A DNA stretch of 64,000 bases from Alphaproteobacteria bacterium (GTDB lineage Bacteria; Pseudomonadota; Alphaproteobacteria; Rhizobiales; Beijerinckiaceae). The DNA is taken from contig JAJPHH010000139.1 in the NCBI GenBank assembly GCA_021325385.1, positions 1 through 64,000 on the forward strand, in the 5' to 3' direction. A program made the position numbers and the translations under genes. Under the pieces are notes generated by a model. The model made no database searches. It was not told the origin of the DNA and saw only the letters and a list, made by a program, of their open reading frames with translations. Every line of letters begins with the position of its first letter. Within the stretch, counting starts at the first letter, position 1. This document shows, piece after piece, positions 18,700 to 30,474 of this stretch.

Positions 18700-18799
18700 G
18701 GGCGGGCTCCCGAAAAACAGACGGCCGGAGCGCGTTGGAGCGCCCCGCCACTGCTTTCTTACGGTCTTCGCGGGCTGCGATCCGCCGCCGCGACCCTTC

Positions 18800-21313
18800 T
18801 CAGCTCATCGCGCCCTTCACGGTTTCGACCAATTGCTTGAGCGTGAACGGCTTCGGCAGGAAGAGAAAGTCCTGGCCCTCGGGCAGGTTCTTGGCGAAGG
18901 CGTCGTCGGCGTAGCCGGAGACGAAGATCACCCGCGCGGTGAGGCCGCGCTTGCGCAATTCGGTGAGCATGGTCGGCCCGTCCATTTCCGGCATGATCAC
19001 GTCGGAGACGATGAGGTCAATCTTGCCGTCCGCGGCGTCGACGACCTTCAGCGCCTCGACGCCGGAATCGGCCTCCAGCACCGTATAGCCGCGCGAGGCG
19101 AGCGCGCGCGAGGCAAAGGAGCGCACCGCCTCCTCGTCCTCGACCAGAAGAATGGCGCCCTGCCCGGTCAGGTCGGCCGGTTTCGCGGCCTCCTTCTTCG
19201 CCGGCTCCTCGACGGCGGAGGGAATATGGCGCGGCAGGAATATTCGGAACGTCGCGCCGCGCCCAGGCTCGCTGTCGACAAACACGAAGCCGCCCGTCTG
19301 CTTGACGATGCCATAGACCATCGACAGGCCGAGCCCGGTGCCCTTGCCGACCTCTTTCGTGGTGAAAAACGGCTCGAAAATCTTGTCGCGCACGTCCGCG
19401 GGAATGCCGTGGCCGGTATCTTCGACCTCGATCAGCACGTAATCGGCGGCCGGCAGCGACTGCTCGCGGTACGAGGCGCATTCGCTCGCAGCGACGTTGC
19501 GCGTGCGCAGCCAAATACGCCCGCCGTCCGGCATCGCATCGCGGGCGTTGACGACGAGGTTGACGACGACCTGCTCGAACTGGTTGAGGTCGGCTTTGAC
19601 CAGCCAGAGGTCGCGGCCATGCTTGACCTCGAGCTCGATCGTCTCGCCGACCAGCCGGCGCAGCAGGTTCTGCAGTTCCGACAGGACGTCGGCGAGTTGC
19701 AGCACTTGCGGCCGCAACGTCTGACGGCGGGAGAAAGCGAGGAGCTGTCGCACCAGGCCGGCGGCGCGATTGGCGTTCTGCTTGATCTGCATGATGTCCT
19801 GGAAGGACGGGTCGGTCGGCCGGTGATTGGCGAGCAGCAGATCGGAATACCCGATGATCGCGGTGAGCACGTTGTTGAAGTCGTGGGCGACGCCGCCGGC
19901 CAATTGGCCGATCGCCTGCATCTTTTGGCTCTGGGCGAAATTCTCCTGCAGCGCTCGCTGCTCGGTCGTATCGAGCGCGAACAAAGTCGCCGCCGCGCCG
20001 TCCTCGCCGCCGGGCTCCGCGGGCGAGACGAAGAAGCGGGCGGAGCGCTGTCCATCGCCTTGCAAAGCGACGTCGACCGGCGGGATCTCGCCCTTGCCGT
20101 CCGCGGCCGCCGCGAGCGCCTCGCGCAAGGCGCCGCGATCGCGCTCGGCGAGCCCGGCATAGACATTCGGACCGCCCTGATCGGCGGCGGCCTTCAGCGC
20201 CGCCGGCGCGAGGCGCGCGAAAGCGGCGTTGGAGCGCAAAATCGCGCCAGCGGCGTTGACCGAGGCGATGCCCATCGGCGTCGAATTGAAGAAGCGGGCG
20301 AAGCGCACTTCGGCGGCGCGCAAGTCTTCGGCTTTCTCTTCGCCCGGCGCCCGGCTGATCACCAGCGAGCGCGAGGAGCCCGGCGTTCCGTCGCCGGCGA
20401 AGGCGACGCGGTGCAGAATGCGGACCGGCAGAACCTGCCCCCTGCGGCGCTTCAGATCGACGTCGAATTGCTCGGTCCTGACCTCGCCCGGCCGCCCCGA
20501 GACGATTCCGACAAGAGCCGCCCCGTCGGCGGCGAGGATATCGGAGAGCTTCAATCCGCCCGAGCCGAATTGAGCGAGGTCGTAGTCGAGCCAGCCGGCC
20601 AGGGTCGCGTTGATATAGGAGATCGAGCCGTCCGGCTCGGCGGAAAAAAACCCGGCGGGCGCGTGATCGAGATAGTCGATCGCGTGCTGCAGCTCCTGAA
20701 AGACGTTCTCGTGCCGCTCGCGCTCCCGGGTGATGTCGGCGACGGTCCACAAGGTCGCGCGGCCGCGGCCGAGCTGCTCGAGCGGGCGGACACGGATGCG
20801 GTACCAGCCGACCGGCGCGTCGCCGGTCAGGGGCGGCGACATGCGCAATTCTTCGGCGCCGCGTTTGCCCTCGCGCGCCGCTTGGGCGAGACGATAAATC
20901 GCTTCGGAAATTTCCGGCGCGCCGGTGAACAGGCGCTCGACGACTCGCAAATCGCTGACGTCATGCGCGCCGGACAAGGTCATATAGGCCTCGTTGGCGT
21001 AAACGACGCGCGAATCGGCGTCGGTGACGAGCAGGCCCTCGGCGCTCGTGTCGGCGATGATCTTGGTCGTGTCGTTGCGCGCCGCCTGGCCGGAAAAGAG
21101 CAGAAAGCCGAACGTGTAGAAGAGGAGCGCAAAAATGCCGATCACCGCGAGAAAGGTGATCATCCAAAAGGCGAGCTTGGCCCCCTGCCCGGCCGGCAGA
21201 AAATAGAACGCGCAGATCGCGGCGACGAGGCAAAGCGTCAGCAGGAGCAGCGAGCCCGGATTGGCGCCGCGGTCCATGCGGTCGATCCCAGCGGGCGGCG
21301 GAGCTTGGCTCAT
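18800..21313 (-). CDS. cckA: Hybrid sensor histidine kinase, CckA-like
   Basis: Two N-terminal TM segments, PAS domains, [33 protein letters not shown]-box, [20 protein letters not shown], receiver [13 protein letters not shown]. Confidence 0.85.
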   Translation of the reverse strand: MSQAPPPAGIDRMDRGANPGSLLLLTLCLVAAICAFYFLPAGQGAKLAFWMITFLAVIGIFALLFYTFGFLLFSGQAARNDTTKIIADTSAEGLLVTDADSRVVYANEAYMTLSGAHDVSDLRVVERLFTGAPEISEAIYRLAQAAREGKRGAEELRMSPPLTGDAPVGWYRIRVRPLEQLGRGRATLWTVADITRERERHENVFQELQHAIDYLDHAPAGFFSAEPDGSISYINATLAGWLDYDLAQFGSGGLKLSDILAADGAALVGIVSGRPGEVRTEQFDVDLKRRRGQVLPVRILHRVAFAGDGTPGSSRSLVISRAPGEEKAEDLRAAEVRFARFFNSTPMGIASVNAAGAILRSNAAFARLAPAALKAAADQGGPNVYAGLAERDRGALREALAAAADGKGEIPPVDVALQGDGQRSARFFVSPAEPGGEDGAAATLFALDTTEQRALQENFAQSQKMQAIGQLAGGVAHDFNNVLTAIIGYSDLLLANHRPTDPSFQDIMQIKQNANRAAGLVRQLLAFSRRQTLRPQVLQLADVLSELQNLLRRLVGETIELEVKHGRDLWLVKADLNQFEQVVVNLVVNARDAMPDGGRIWLRTRNVAASECASYREQSLPAADYVLIEVEDTGHGIPADVRDKIFEPFFTTKEVGKGTGLGLSMVYGIVKQTGGFVFVDSEPGRGATFRIFLPRHIPSAVEEPAKKEAAKPADLTGQGAILLVEDEEAVRSFASRALASRGYTVLEADSGVEALKVVDAADGKIDLIVSDVIMPEMDGPTMLTELRKRGLTARVIFVSGYADDAFAKNLPEGQDFLFLPKPFTLKQLVETVKGAMS

Positions 21314-21692
21314 GGAGCGACTTTCCACAGCGAGGTTTTGAGAAATCTGGCTCTCCCGATCGCCAAACGTCGCGGCGCAACCGGCTTCGCGCAAAGCGCC
21401 TGATTCGGCAACAATGCGGTCCGGCCTTGGCGATGGCAATGGCGCGAGCGTCAAAATGCCTGATTTGCCCGTCGCCAGGCGAAGGGTCGCGGCGCGCGCC
21501 GCCGCTTTTGCTATTGACGAAGGCGCAAATCATCAGCTTTGTGTAGCCGCGACGCTGTTCTTGGCCTTGTTTTGACGTCATTCGATGCGCAGGAACGCCG
21601 TTCGCTTTCTTCGACGCCCGCGCCGCTTGCGCGTCGGTCGGCTGAGCCGCCTAAGCGGCCGGCGAGGCGCATGAGACGGTCCGGGTTTTGAC

Positions 21693-22667
21693 ATGCAATG
21701 GTTCAGTAGCCTCGCCTTGCCCGAAAACTGGAAACTTCAAGCGATCGTCTATCTGGCGATCGCCGTCATCGCGATCATCGCCATCGTCATCGCCTACCGC
21801 GCGCTCTTCGCCCATCGCCTGCGCCTTCCCGGCGGCGGACGCGCGCGACAATCGCGCCTCGGCCTGGTCGACGCGTTCAGCCTCGACGGCCAGCGCCAGC
21901 TCGTCTTGGTGCGGCGGGACAATGTCGAGCACCTGGTGATGATCGGCGGGCCGAACGACGTCGTCGTCGAATCGCAGATCATCCGCGTCCACGCCCAAGC
22001 TTCGGCGCAGCTCCGCGACAAGGAAGGCCCGCCGCTGCAAAACGCGACCGCGCCGAAAATACCCGCGCCGGTTCAGGCCGCCCCGGTCGCGGTCGCGCCG
22101 CCTCAACCGCACCCGCCCGTTTCGCCGGCGCGACCGCAGCCGCGGCCTGAGCCGCCCAACATCGCCGCGCAAAGCCGCGCCACGCCGAAAGCGCCGGACC
22201 TCGCGGCGGCGAGGTCCGCCTCTTCGCCCTTGCCGCCGCCCCGGCCAGTCGGGCCGGCGCCGGTTGCGGCGGCTCCGCCCGCACAGCCGCCCGCTGCGGC
22301 CGTCGCGCCCGCGCCGGCGGCCGCTCCCGCCGTCGCCCCGGCGCCAGCCGTTTCGCCCGCCCCGACGCCGACAACGATCCCGGCGAGGAATTCGTCGCTT
22401 CCGCCGCCAATTGTCGTTGCTTCGCCGGCCTCCGCGCCGCAGACGCCGAAACCGGCGGCGCCCGCCGCCGCGTCCCCGGCCGCGCCGCCGCCGGCGACAA
22501 AAGAGGCCTCGCATCAAGAGGCGGCTCAACCGAAGGAGCCGGCGCCTCAGCCGAAAGCGCCGCCAAAGCCGGCGCCTCCGCCCGCCGCGCCGAGCAAGCC
22601 GGAGCCCTTCTCCGACCTCGATTCGCTGGAGGCGGAAATGGCCAAGCTGCTCGGTCGTACCAATTGA
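21693..22667 (+). CDS. FliO/MopB-like membrane protein with long Pro/Ala-rich C-terminal tail
   Basis: Single N-terminal TM, RLGLVDAFSLDGQRQLVLVRRDNVEHLVMIGGPNDVVVES, typical FliO-like core; low-complexity tail. Confidence 0.7.
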   Translation: MQWFSSLALPENWKLQAIVYLAIAVIAIIAIVIAYRALFAHRLRLPGGGRARQSRLGLVDAFSLDGQRQLVLVRRDNVEHLVMIGGPNDVVVESQIIRVHAQASAQLRDKEGPPLQNATAPKIPAPVQAAPVAVAPPQPHPPVSPARPQPRPEPPNIAAQSRATPKAPDLAAARSASSPLPPPRPVGPAPVAAAPPAQPPAAAVAPAPAAAPAVAPAPAVSPAPTPTTIPARNSSLPPPIVVASPASAPQTPKPAAPAAASPAAPPPATKEASHQEAAQPKEPAPQPKAPPKPAPPPAAPSKPEPFSDLDSLEAEMAKLLGRTN

Positions 22668-22698
22668 CGGTCGCCGCGGTTCGCGACCCAGGCTGAGA

Positions 22699-22728
22699 AT
22701 AAAAAAGCCGGCTCGCGCCGGTCTTTAC
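22699..22728 (-). terminator. Intrinsic terminator downstream of dksA
   Basis: On the minus strand AAAGACCGGC-GCGA-GCCGGCTTTTTTATT: GC stem followed by T6. Confidence 0.75.
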
Positions 22729-22734
22729 GTTCTA

Positions 22735-23154
22735 TCAATCGTCGCGGTAGACGCGCTCCCTGCGTTCATGGCGCTCTTGCGCCTCGACCGACAGCGTCGC
22801 GATCGGCCGCGCGTCGAGCCGGCGCAGGGCGATCGGATCGCCCGTTTCCTCGCAGTAGCCGTACGTGCCGTCCTCGATCCGGGCCAGAGCCGCGTCGATC
22901 TTGGCGATCAGCTTGCGCTGACGGTCGCGAGCCCTGAGCTCGATTGCGCGGTCCGTTTCCGAGGACGCCCGGTCGGCGATGTCGGGATGATTCTCGCTTT
23001 CGCTTTGCAGAGCCGCCAACGTCTCGCGGCTCTCGCGTAAGATCGCCTCTTTCCAATCCAGCAATTTGCGCCTGAAATATTCCTTCTGGCGCTCGTTCAT
23101 GAAGGGTTCGTCTTCCGACGGTCTGTAACTCTCAGTGATACCGACCACACCCAT
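22735..23154 (-). CDS. dksA: RNA polymerase-binding transcription factor DksA (alphaproteobacterial type)
   Basis: DRASSETDRAIELRARDRQRKLIAKIDAALARIEDGTYGYCEETGDPIALRRLDARPIATLSVEAQERHERRERVYRDD; start could be Met at 23100. Confidence 0.9.
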   Translation of the reverse strand: MGVVGITESYRPSEDEPFMNERQKEYFRRKLLDWKEAILRESRETLAALQSESENHPDIADRASSETDRAIELRARDRQRKLIAKIDAALARIEDGTYGYCEETGDPIALRRLDARPIATLSVEAQERHERRERVYRDD

Positions 23155-23386
23155 TCCGAGAATCCTCCGCCTCGATGGGCGCCCTTATAGCGATGTCGGC
23201 GCGGTCGAACAACGATTTGTGAGCCACGATTTGTGAGCCCTCGCCGTTCGCCTCGGCGATCGGGCCCGGCCAGTCTTGAACAATGCGCGGCGCGCGCGCA
23301 TCCTCGCCTCGTGCTCCGCCCGGCGAGCCGCCTCGTCCGCGAGCCTTGGCCGAGGGGACCGGCGCGGAGCCTGCGGAGGAGAAGCG

Positions 23387-23812
23387 ATGTTCAAGCGCAT
23401 CGTGGTCCCGATCGATCTCGCTGAAATCGAACTCGCGCAACCCGCGATCGACCAAGCCGTGGAGCTGGCCGAGGCCAGCGGCGGCGTCCTGCGGCTCGTC
23501 AACGTCCAGCCGCTGCTGCCGGCGACCTTCATGGACTATGTCCCGGCCGATTTCGACGCCGCGCAGGAGGAGCGCGCCGCAAAGGCGCTCGAGGAGCTCG
23601 CCGCCGGGGTCCGATTGCCGAAAGAGCGCGTCTCGCACGTCGTCAGGGTCGGCGGCGCTTACCACGAAATTCTCGCCGAGGCGCGCGCCTGGGCAGCCGA
23701 CCTCATCGTCGTCGGCTCGCATCGGCCGGTCATGTCCGACTACCTGCTCGGCTCGAACGCCAAGACCATCGTCCGCCACGCGCATTGCTCGGTCCTGGTG
23801 GTGCGGCCTTAA
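23387..23812 (+). CDS. Universal stress protein (UspA family)
   Basis: MFKRIVVPIDLAEIE...ADLIVVGSHRPVMSDYLLGSNAKTIVRHAHCSVLVVRP. Confidence 0.9.
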   Translation: MFKRIVVPIDLAEIELAQPAIDQAVELAEASGGVLRLVNVQPLLPATFMDYVPADFDAAQEERAAKALEELAAGVRLPKERVSHVVRVGGAYHEILAEARAWAADLIVVGSHRPVMSDYLLGSNAKTIVRHAHCSVLVVRP

Positions 23813-24984
23813 CGCGTCAGCTCCCGCATCGCCGCCTCCAGCCCGTCCAGCGTCAGCGGATACATCCGGCCGCCGAAGATGCGGCGGATCATCGCGGTCG
23901 ACTGGGAATAGCCCCATTGCGGCTCAGGCGTCGGGTTGATCCAAGCGGCGTGCGGATAGGCGCGCGTGACCCGCTCGAGCCACACTTGGCCAGGCTCCGG
24001 ATTGACATGCTCGACCGAGCCGCCCGGCATCGTGATCTCATAGGGGCTCATCGAAGCGTCGCCGACGAAGACGGCGCGGTAGTCGCGGCCATAGGTGTTG
24101 AGAATGTCGAGCGTCGGCGTGCGCTCTTCATGGCGACGACGGTTCTTCGTCCACACGCTTTCGTAAAGGCAGTTGTGGAAATAGAAGTGGCTGAGCCGCT
24201 TGAACTCGCTGCGCGCTGCGGAAAAGAGATTTTCGACCGCTTCGACGTGCCAGTCCATCGAGCCGCCGACATCGAGAAAGAGCAGCACCTTGATCGCGTT
24301 CCGCCGCTCCGGCCGCCATTGCACGTCGACATAGCCGTTTCTGGCGCTCTCGCGGATCGTCCGGTCGAGATCGAGCTCCTCCGCCGCCCCTTCGCGAGCA
24401 AAGCGGCGCAGCCGCCTCAACGCGATCTTCATCGCCCGCGGCCCGAGCGCCTCGTCGCCGTCGAGGTCCTTGAAGTCGCGGCGGTCCCAGACCTTGACGG
24501 CGCGGCCGTGGCGGCCTTTGTCCTGGCCGATGCGCACGCCTTCGGGATTCTCGCCGTAAGCGCCGAACGGCGAGGTCCCGGCCGTGCCGATCCATTTCGA
24601 GCCACCTTGATGACGGCCCTTTTGCTCGGCGAGGCGCTGGCGCAGCGTCTCCATCAGCTTGTCGAAGCCTAAAGCCTTGAGTTCAGCGCGCTCCTCCGGG
24701 GTCAGGTAACGCTCGATCAGCTTGCGCAGCCATTCTTCCGGAATCTCGACCTGCTCGACCGCGGCCGCGAGCGACAGCGCGCCCTTGAAGGTCGCGGCGA
24801 AGACGACGTCGAACTTGTTGAGGTTGCGCTCGTCCTTGACCAACAGGGCGCGCGACAAATGATAGAAGTCCTCGACCGACTTCTCGGCGAGGTCGCGCTC
24901 GAGCGCCTGGATCAGGGTCAGGTATTCGCGCGGCGTGACCGGCACATGCGCTTGCCGCAGCGCAGCAAAGAACGATAGGAACAT
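23809..24984 (-). CDS. VWA domain-containing protein (CoxE-like, usual MoxR partner)
   Basis: IKVLLFLDVGGSMDWHVEAVENLFSAARSEFKRLSHFYFHNCLYE; VFVGDASMSPYEI. Confidence 0.85.
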   Translation of the reverse strand: MFLSFFAALRQAHVPVTPREYLTLIQALERDLAEKSVEDFYHLSRALLVKDERNLNKFDVVFAATFKGALSLAAAVEQVEIPEEWLRKLIERYLTPEERAELKALGFDKLMETLRQRLAEQKGRHQGGSKWIGTAGTSPFGAYGENPEGVRIGQDKGRHGRAVKVWDRRDFKDLDGDEALGPRAMKIALRRLRRFAREGAAEELDLDRTIRESARNGYVDVQWRPERRNAIKVLLFLDVGGSMDWHVEAVENLFSAARSEFKRLSHFYFHNCLYESVWTKNRRRHEERTPTLDILNTYGRDYRAVFVGDASMSPYEITMPGGSVEHVNPEPGQVWLERVTRAYPHAAWINPTPEPQWGYSQSTAMIRRIFGGRMYPLTLDGLEAAMRELTR

Positions 24985-25164
24985 CGCCTGATTATCGCAT
25001 GGGGCCGAAGGGAATCATACTTCGGCCCCGAGCGCGCAAGTCCCGCCGCTTCAGGGAATTGCCGTCGCAAAAGCTTCGAAGCGCCCTTGGCGGACGTCTG
25101 TCGCAGGACTAGGCTTTCGTTAAGATAAGCAAGCAAGAGCGGGGCCTTCTCCGCCGGAGACGTC

Positions 25165-25380
25165 ATGACTAGCCTCAAATGGCTCGCCGCCCTGCCCTTC
25201 TTGGCCATCCTGATTGGAACGGCTTTCGTCAACAGCGTCGAGCCGCTGGTTTTCGGCCTCCCGCTTGTGCTCGCCTGGCTCGTCGGCTGGGTGATCTTGA
25301 CCGCGGCGATCATGGCGCTGATCTTTTTCAACGACCCCGCCAATTCGGACGTCGAGAGCGACCGCGGAGCCGGACGATGA
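25165..25380 (+). CDS. DUF3311-like small membrane subunit
   Basis: Two TM helices; ATGA-coupled to the following SSS symporter, as is typical for this pair. Confidence 0.75.
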   Translation: MTSLKWLAALPFLAILIGTAFVNSVEPLVFGLPLVLAWLVGWVILTAAIMALIFFNDPANSDVESDRGAGR

Positions 25381-26846
25381 ACAGCGCGCTGGTCATCATC
25401 TTCCTCGCCGCGGCCGTGGCGCTGGTCCTCGGGCTTCTCGCTCGCGGCGGCAACGATATGACGCTCGAGCAATGGACGGTCGGCGGCCGCGGGTTCGGCG
25501 GCTTGCTGGTCTTCCTGCTGCAAGCCGGCGAGATCTACACGACCTTCACCTTTCTAGGCGGCAGCGGCTGGGCCTACGGCAAAGGCGCGCCGACCTATTA
25601 CATTCTCGCCTATGGCTGCCTCGCCTATACCCTCTCCTATTGGCTGCTGCCGCCGATCTGGCGCTACGCGCGACAGGAGCGGATCGTCTCGCAATCGCAT
25701 TTCGTCGCGCGAAAATACGACAGTCCTCTGCTGGGGATTTTGATCGCCGCCGTCGGCGTCGTCGCGCTGATTCCCTATCTTGTGCTGCAGTTCAAAGGGC
25801 TGGGCATCATCGTCTCGGTCGCGTCGTACGGGGCGATTTCCTCGACGGCGGCGATCTGGATCGGCGCCGCGATCATCACCGCCTATGTCTTCGTCTCCGG
25901 CGTGCGCGGCTCGGCCTGGACGTCGACCGTAAAAGACATCTTGATCTTGGCGGTCGTCGTCTTTCTCGGCATTTACCTGCCGCTCCATTATTTCGGCGGC
26001 TATGGCGAGATGTTCCGCACGATCGACGCGGCCAAGCCCGGTTTCCTGGCGCTGAAGCCCTCTGGCGAGTACGGCCTCGTCTGGTTCCAGTCGACCGCGC
26101 TGCTCGCCGCACTCGGCTTCTATATGTGGCCGCACGCCTTCGGCGCCGTTCTGACCGCCAGGGCGGAGCGTACGTTCCGCCGCAACGCCGTCGTCCTGCC
26201 GCTCTATCAATTGATCTTGCTGTTCGTCTTCTTCTGCGGCTTCGCTGCGATCCTGAAAGTTCCAGGCCTGACCGGCTCGGACATCGATCTGTCGCTGTTC
26301 AAACTATCGATCAACACGTTCGATCCTTGGTTCGTCGGCGTGATCGGCGCGGCCGGCGTGCTGACGGCGCTGGTGCCTGGCTCGATCATTCTCGTCGCCG
26401 CCTCGACGCTTCTCGCCAACGACGTCTTTCGCAGCTTGCGGCCGCAGACCCGGGAGGAGACGGTCGCCTGGACGGCGCGCGGCCTGGTTCCGGTCGTGGC
26501 GTTGATCGCCGTCTATTTCACCTTGCAGGGCGGCTCGACGATCGTCGCGCTGCTGCTAATGGGCTACAATTTCGTCACGCAGTTCTTCCCCTCGATCGTC
26601 TGCAGCTTGATGCGCAACAATCCGCTGACGAAAGCCGGCGCCTTCGCCGGAGTCGCGGTCGGCGTGGCGACCGTCGTCGCGGTGACGCTCAGCCACAGCA
26701 CGATCGCGACGCTTGCGCCGTTCCTGCCGACGGCGATTCAGGACGTCAATGTCGGCTTCCTGGCGCTGATCTTGAACCTCGTCGCCGCCGCGATCGTCAG
26801 CTTGGCGACCCGGCCGGCGGCGGTGGCGAGCGCGGAGCGCGCCTGA
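25377..26846 (+). CDS. Sodium:solute symporter (SSS family; monocarboxylate permease-like)
   Basis: MNSALVIIFLAAAVALVLGLLARGGNDMTLEQWTVGGRGFGGLLVFLLQAGEIYTTFTFLGGSGWAYGKGAPTYYILAYG. Confidence 0.85.
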   Translation: MNSALVIIFLAAAVALVLGLLARGGNDMTLEQWTVGGRGFGGLLVFLLQAGEIYTTFTFLGGSGWAYGKGAPTYYILAYGCLAYTLSYWLLPPIWRYARQERIVSQSHFVARKYDSPLLGILIAAVGVVALIPYLVLQFKGLGIIVSVASYGAISSTAAIWIGAAIITAYVFVSGVRGSAWTSTVKDILILAVVVFLGIYLPLHYFGGYGEMFRTIDAAKPGFLALKPSGEYGLVWFQSTALLAALGFYMWPHAFGAVLTARAERTFRRNAVVLPLYQLILLFVFFCGFAAILKVPGLTGSDIDLSLFKLSINTFDPWFVGVIGAAGVLTALVPGSIILVAASTLLANDVFRSLRPQTREETVAWTARGLVPVVALIAVYFTLQGGSTIVALLLMGYNFVTQFFPSIVCSLMRNNPLTKAGAFAGVAVGVATVVAVTLSHSTIATLAPFLPTAIQDVNVGFLALILNLVAAAIVSLATRPAAVASAERA

Positions 26847-27041
26847 AGTCCCCGGCTTGACGCCGGAACGGACAGGGGCTGAGATCACGAAACCGTGAAC
26901 GCCCAAAAGAGCCGGGGCGCGAACGTCCCGCCGGCCGGCGGCCCGCGCTTGTCAATGGGCGGCGTTTCGGGTCATTTGCCGGGCCGGCCGCCGTCGCGAC
27001 GGCGTCTCGATTCGCCGCCGCAGCCATCCTCGAGAGTGAAG

Positions 27042-28376
27042 ATGCGTCTTTCCCGCTATTTTTTGCCGATTTTGCGTGAAACGCCCAAAGAAGCGGAGAT
27101 CGTCTCGCATCGCCTGATGCTGCGCGCCGGCATGATCCGGCAGGAGGCCGCGGGCATTTACGCCTGGCTGCCCTTCGGCCTGCGCGCGCTCGCCAAAATC
27201 ACCCAGATCGTACGCGAGGAGCAAGACCGGTCCGGGGCGCTCGAATTGCTCATGCCGACGATCCAATCGGCGGATTTATGGCGCGAATCCGGCCGCTACG
27301 ACGATTACGGCAAGGAGATGCTGCGCATCAAGGATCGCCACGAGCGCGATATGCTCTTCGGGCCGACCAACGAGGAGATGATCACCGAGATTTTCCGCGC
27401 CTATGTGCGCTCGTATAAGGACTTGCCGCTGAACCTCTATCACATCCAGTGGAAATTCCGCGACGAGGTCCGGCCGCGCTTCGGCGTCATGCGCTCGCGC
27501 GAATTCCTGATGAAGGACGCCTATTCCTTCGACCTCGACGCCGAGGGCGCGCGCCATTCCTACAACAAGATGTTCGTCGCCTATCTGCGCACGTTCTCCC
27601 GCCTTGGCCTCACCGCAATCCCGATGGTCGCCGAAACCGGGCCGATCGGCGGCAAGTTGAGCCACGAATTCATCATTCTCGCTTCGACCGGCGAAAGCGA
27701 GGTCTATTGCCACAAGGACTATTTGAGCTTCGCGCCGCCGTCTGAGACGATCGATTTCGACGACAAGGCCGCGGTGCAGGCGATCGTCGACAGATGGACC
27801 TCGCTCTACGCCGCGACATCCGAGAAGCACGATGCGGCGGCTTTCGCGGCCCTGCCCGAAGCGGCGCGCGTATCCGCGCGCGGCATCGAGGTCGGCCATA
27901 TTTTCTACTTTGGGACCAAGTATTCCGAGCCGATGAAAGCTTTGGTCAGCGGCCCGGACGGCAAGGAGCACGCGGTGCATGGCGGGTCCTACGGAATCGG
28001 TCCGACCCGGCTTGCGGCGGCCCTGATCGAGGCCAATCACGACGAAGCGGGCATGATCTGGCCCGAGGCGGTCGCGCCGTTCAAAATCGGCCTCGCCAAT
28101 CTCAAAATCGGCGATAGCGCGACCGACGCGGCCTGTGGCCGCATCTACGCCGCCCTGGAGAAAGCGGGCGTCGACACGCTCTATGACGATCGTGACGAGC
28201 GGCCGGGCGCGAAGTTCGCGACGCTCGACCTGATCGGCCTGCCGCATCAGGTTCTGGTCGGGCCGCGCAGCCTCGCCGAAGGCAAGGTCGAGGTGAAGGA
28301 GCGGCGCAGCGGCGCGCGCGAGCTTGTCAGCGTCGAGGACGCCATCCGCCGGTTTGGCGGCAAGACGGAGAACTGA
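27042..28376 (+). CDS. proS: Proline--tRNA ligase (alphaproteobacterial short type)
   Basis: [79 protein letters not shown]. Confidence 0.95.
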   Translation: MRLSRYFLPILRETPKEAEIVSHRLMLRAGMIRQEAAGIYAWLPFGLRALAKITQIVREEQDRSGALELLMPTIQSADLWRESGRYDDYGKEMLRIKDRHERDMLFGPTNEEMITEIFRAYVRSYKDLPLNLYHIQWKFRDEVRPRFGVMRSREFLMKDAYSFDLDAEGARHSYNKMFVAYLRTFSRLGLTAIPMVAETGPIGGKLSHEFIILASTGESEVYCHKDYLSFAPPSETIDFDDKAAVQAIVDRWTSLYAATSEKHDAAAFAALPEAARVSARGIEVGHIFYFGTKYSEPMKALVSGPDGKEHAVHGGSYGIGPTRLAAALIEANHDEAGMIWPEAVAPFKIGLANLKIGDSATDAACGRIYAALEKAGVDTLYDDRDERPGAKFATLDLIGLPHQVLVGPRSLAEGKVEVKERRSGARELVSVEDAIRRFGGKTEN

Positions 28377-28443
28377 TGGGCGTGTTGCAAAGCAGCCGGC
28401 AAATTCCCCCTCCCGGCTCCGGGCGAGGGGCGACGGACCGTTC

Positions 28444-29748
28444 ATGACCGCGACCGCCCTCGACGCGCCTGCCGCGCTGCACGCGCCCGCCCTCGCCACC
28501 CGGCCCTTCGCGCGCTTCGAGTGGATGGTGGCCTTGCGCTACCTGCGCGCCCGCCGCCGCCATGGCTCGATTTCGGTCATTGCCGGCTTTTCTTTTCTCG
28601 GCATCGTGCTCGGCGTGGCGGCGCTGATCGTCGTCATGTCGGTGATGAACGGCTTCCGCCACGATCTCCTCGGCAAGATCATCGGCCTCAACGGCCATCT
28701 CTTCCTGCAAGCCGCCGACACGCCGCTCACCGATTACGACGCGGTTGCCGAACGGGTGAAGAAAGTACAAGGCGTCAAGCTGGTCCTGCCGCTCGTCGAA
28801 GGCCAAGCGTTGGCCTCATCGCCGTTCGGCTCCTTGTTCTCGCTCGTACGCGGCGTGCGCGAAGCAGACTTGAAGCAATTGCCCGGCGTCGGCGGCCATA
28901 TCACGCTTGGCGCGCTCGACGGTTTCGACCAGGCGCAGGGCGCGGCGATCGGCGCCCGGTTGGCGGAACATCTCAGCCTGCGCATCGGCGACAAGATCAC
29001 CCTTATCGCGCCGCGCGGCGCGCAGACGCCGTTCGGCGTGGCGCCGCGCATCAAATCCTATCCCGTGGTCGCGATCTTTCAGCTCGGCATGTATGAATTC
29101 GACAACACGTTCGTCTTCCTGCCGCTGCCCGAAGCGCAAGCCTTCTTCAATCTCGACGGGCAGGCCAATGTGATCGAGGCTTTTGTCGACGACCCTGACC
29201 ACATGGACGAGATGCGCGAACGGATCGAGCCCGCCTTGCAGCGGCCGATGATCATGGTCGATTGGCGCCAACGCAATCAGACCTATTTCGAGGCGCTGAA
29301 TGTCGAGCGCAACGTCATGTTCGCGATCCTGACGCTGATCGTGCTGGTTGCGGCGCTCAACATCATTTCCGGCCTGATCATGCTGGTGAAAGACAAGTCG
29401 CGCGATATTGCGGTGCTGCGCACGATGGGCGCGACGCGCGGCTCGGTGATGCGCATTTTCCTGATCACCGGCGCGACGATCGGCGTCGGCGGCACGTTGG
29501 TCGGGGTGCTGCTCGGCCTCCTCGTCGCGCACAATGTCGAAGCGATCCGCCACGGGCTCAACTGGCTGTTCGACGCCAACTTTTTCCCGGCCGAAGCCTA
29601 TTTCCTGTCGCATCTTCCGTCTCGCGTCGAGCCGTCGGACGTGATCGCCGTCGTGATCATGACCATGGCGCTGTCGCTCGCCGCCACGCTCTATCCATCC
29701 TGGCGGGCGGCGCGGCTCGATCCGGTCGAGGCGCTGCGCTATGAATGA
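28444..29748 (+). CDS. Lipoprotein-releasing ABC transporter permease LolC/LolE family
   Basis: [48 protein letters not shown]; MacB/LolE-like C-terminus. Confidence 0.9.
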   Translation: MTATALDAPAALHAPALATRPFARFEWMVALRYLRARRRHGSISVIAGFSFLGIVLGVAALIVVMSVMNGFRHDLLGKIIGLNGHLFLQAADTPLTDYDAVAERVKKVQGVKLVLPLVEGQALASSPFGSLFSLVRGVREADLKQLPGVGGHITLGALDGFDQAQGAAIGARLAEHLSLRIGDKITLIAPRGAQTPFGVAPRIKSYPVVAIFQLGMYEFDNTFVFLPLPEAQAFFNLDGQANVIEAFVDDPDHMDEMRERIEPALQRPMIMVDWRQRNQTYFEALNVERNVMFAILTLIVLVAALNIISGLIMLVKDKSRDIAVLRTMGATRGSVMRIFLITGATIGVGGTLVGVLLGLLVAHNVEAIRHGLNWLFDANFFPAEAYFLSHLPSRVEPSDVIAVVIMTMALSLAATLYPSWRAARLDPVEALRYE

Positions 29749-30433
29749 CGGGGCGACGCCGGCGCTGTGGCTGCACGCGGTCGAGAAACATTTCGGCGGC
29801 GGCGAGACGCTGCTCGAAATCCTGCGCGGCGTCGACCTCGCTCTATGGTCCGGCCAGTCGGTCGCGCTGATCGCGCCGTCCGGCGCCGGCAAATCGACCT
29901 TGCTGCATGTCGCGGGCTTGTTGGAATCGCCCGATTCAGGCGAGGTCTTCGTCGGCGGCGCCGGAACCGCCGGCATGTCGGACGATCAGCGCACGGCGCT
30001 GCGCCGGAACGAGATCGGCTTTGTTTACCAGTTCCATCACCTGTTGCCGGAATTCTCGGCGGCCGAGAACCTGATCCTGCCGCAGATGATCCGCGGCTTG
30101 TCGCGGGAAGAGGCGGCGAAGCGGGCGAGCGAATTGCTGTCCTATCTTGGCTTGAGCGCGCGCGAGCGGCATCGCCCAGCAGAGCTATCCGGCGGCGAAC
30201 AACAGCGCGTCGCGATCGCGAGGGCCGTGGCCAACGGCCCGCGCGTGCTGTTGGCGGACGAGCCGACCGGCAATCTCGATCCCAAGACCGCCGACCATGT
30301 CTTCGCGACGCTCGCCTCGCTGGTCAAGGCGAGCGGCCTCGCCGCGCTGGTCGCGACGCATAATCTCGATCTCGCCGCGCGCATGGACCGGCGCGTGACG
30401 CTGCATGAGGGCAAGGTCGTCGAGCTGGCCTAA
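29741..30433 (+). CDS. lolD: Lipoprotein-releasing ABC transporter ATP-binding protein
   Basis: Walker [10 protein letters not shown]-type ([17 protein letters not shown]), [14 protein letters not shown], overlaps lolC/E. Confidence 0.9.
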   Translation: MNDGATPALWLHAVEKHFGGGETLLEILRGVDLALWSGQSVALIAPSGAGKSTLLHVAGLLESPDSGEVFVGGAGTAGMSDDQRTALRRNEIGFVYQFHHLLPEFSAAENLILPQMIRGLSREEAAKRASELLSYLGLSARERHRPAELSGGEQQRVAIARAVANGPRVLLADEPTGNLDPKTADHVFATLASLVKASGLAALVATHNLDLAARMDRRVTLHEGKVVELA

Positions 30434-30474
30434 ACGCCGACCGGGCGCCGCGTCACGTCGCAAGTTTCCTCCGC

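Noticed and set aside
18677-21403. 908-aa plus-strand ORF antisense to cckA
   Set aside because: Shadow ORF; the complementary frame has unambiguous histidine kinase and receiver motifs.
22735-23154. Aberrant DksA with lost zinc finger
   Set aside because: The reduced cysteine set (GYCEETGDPI) is, to my knowledge, normal for alphaproteobacterial DksA, so not reported as novel.
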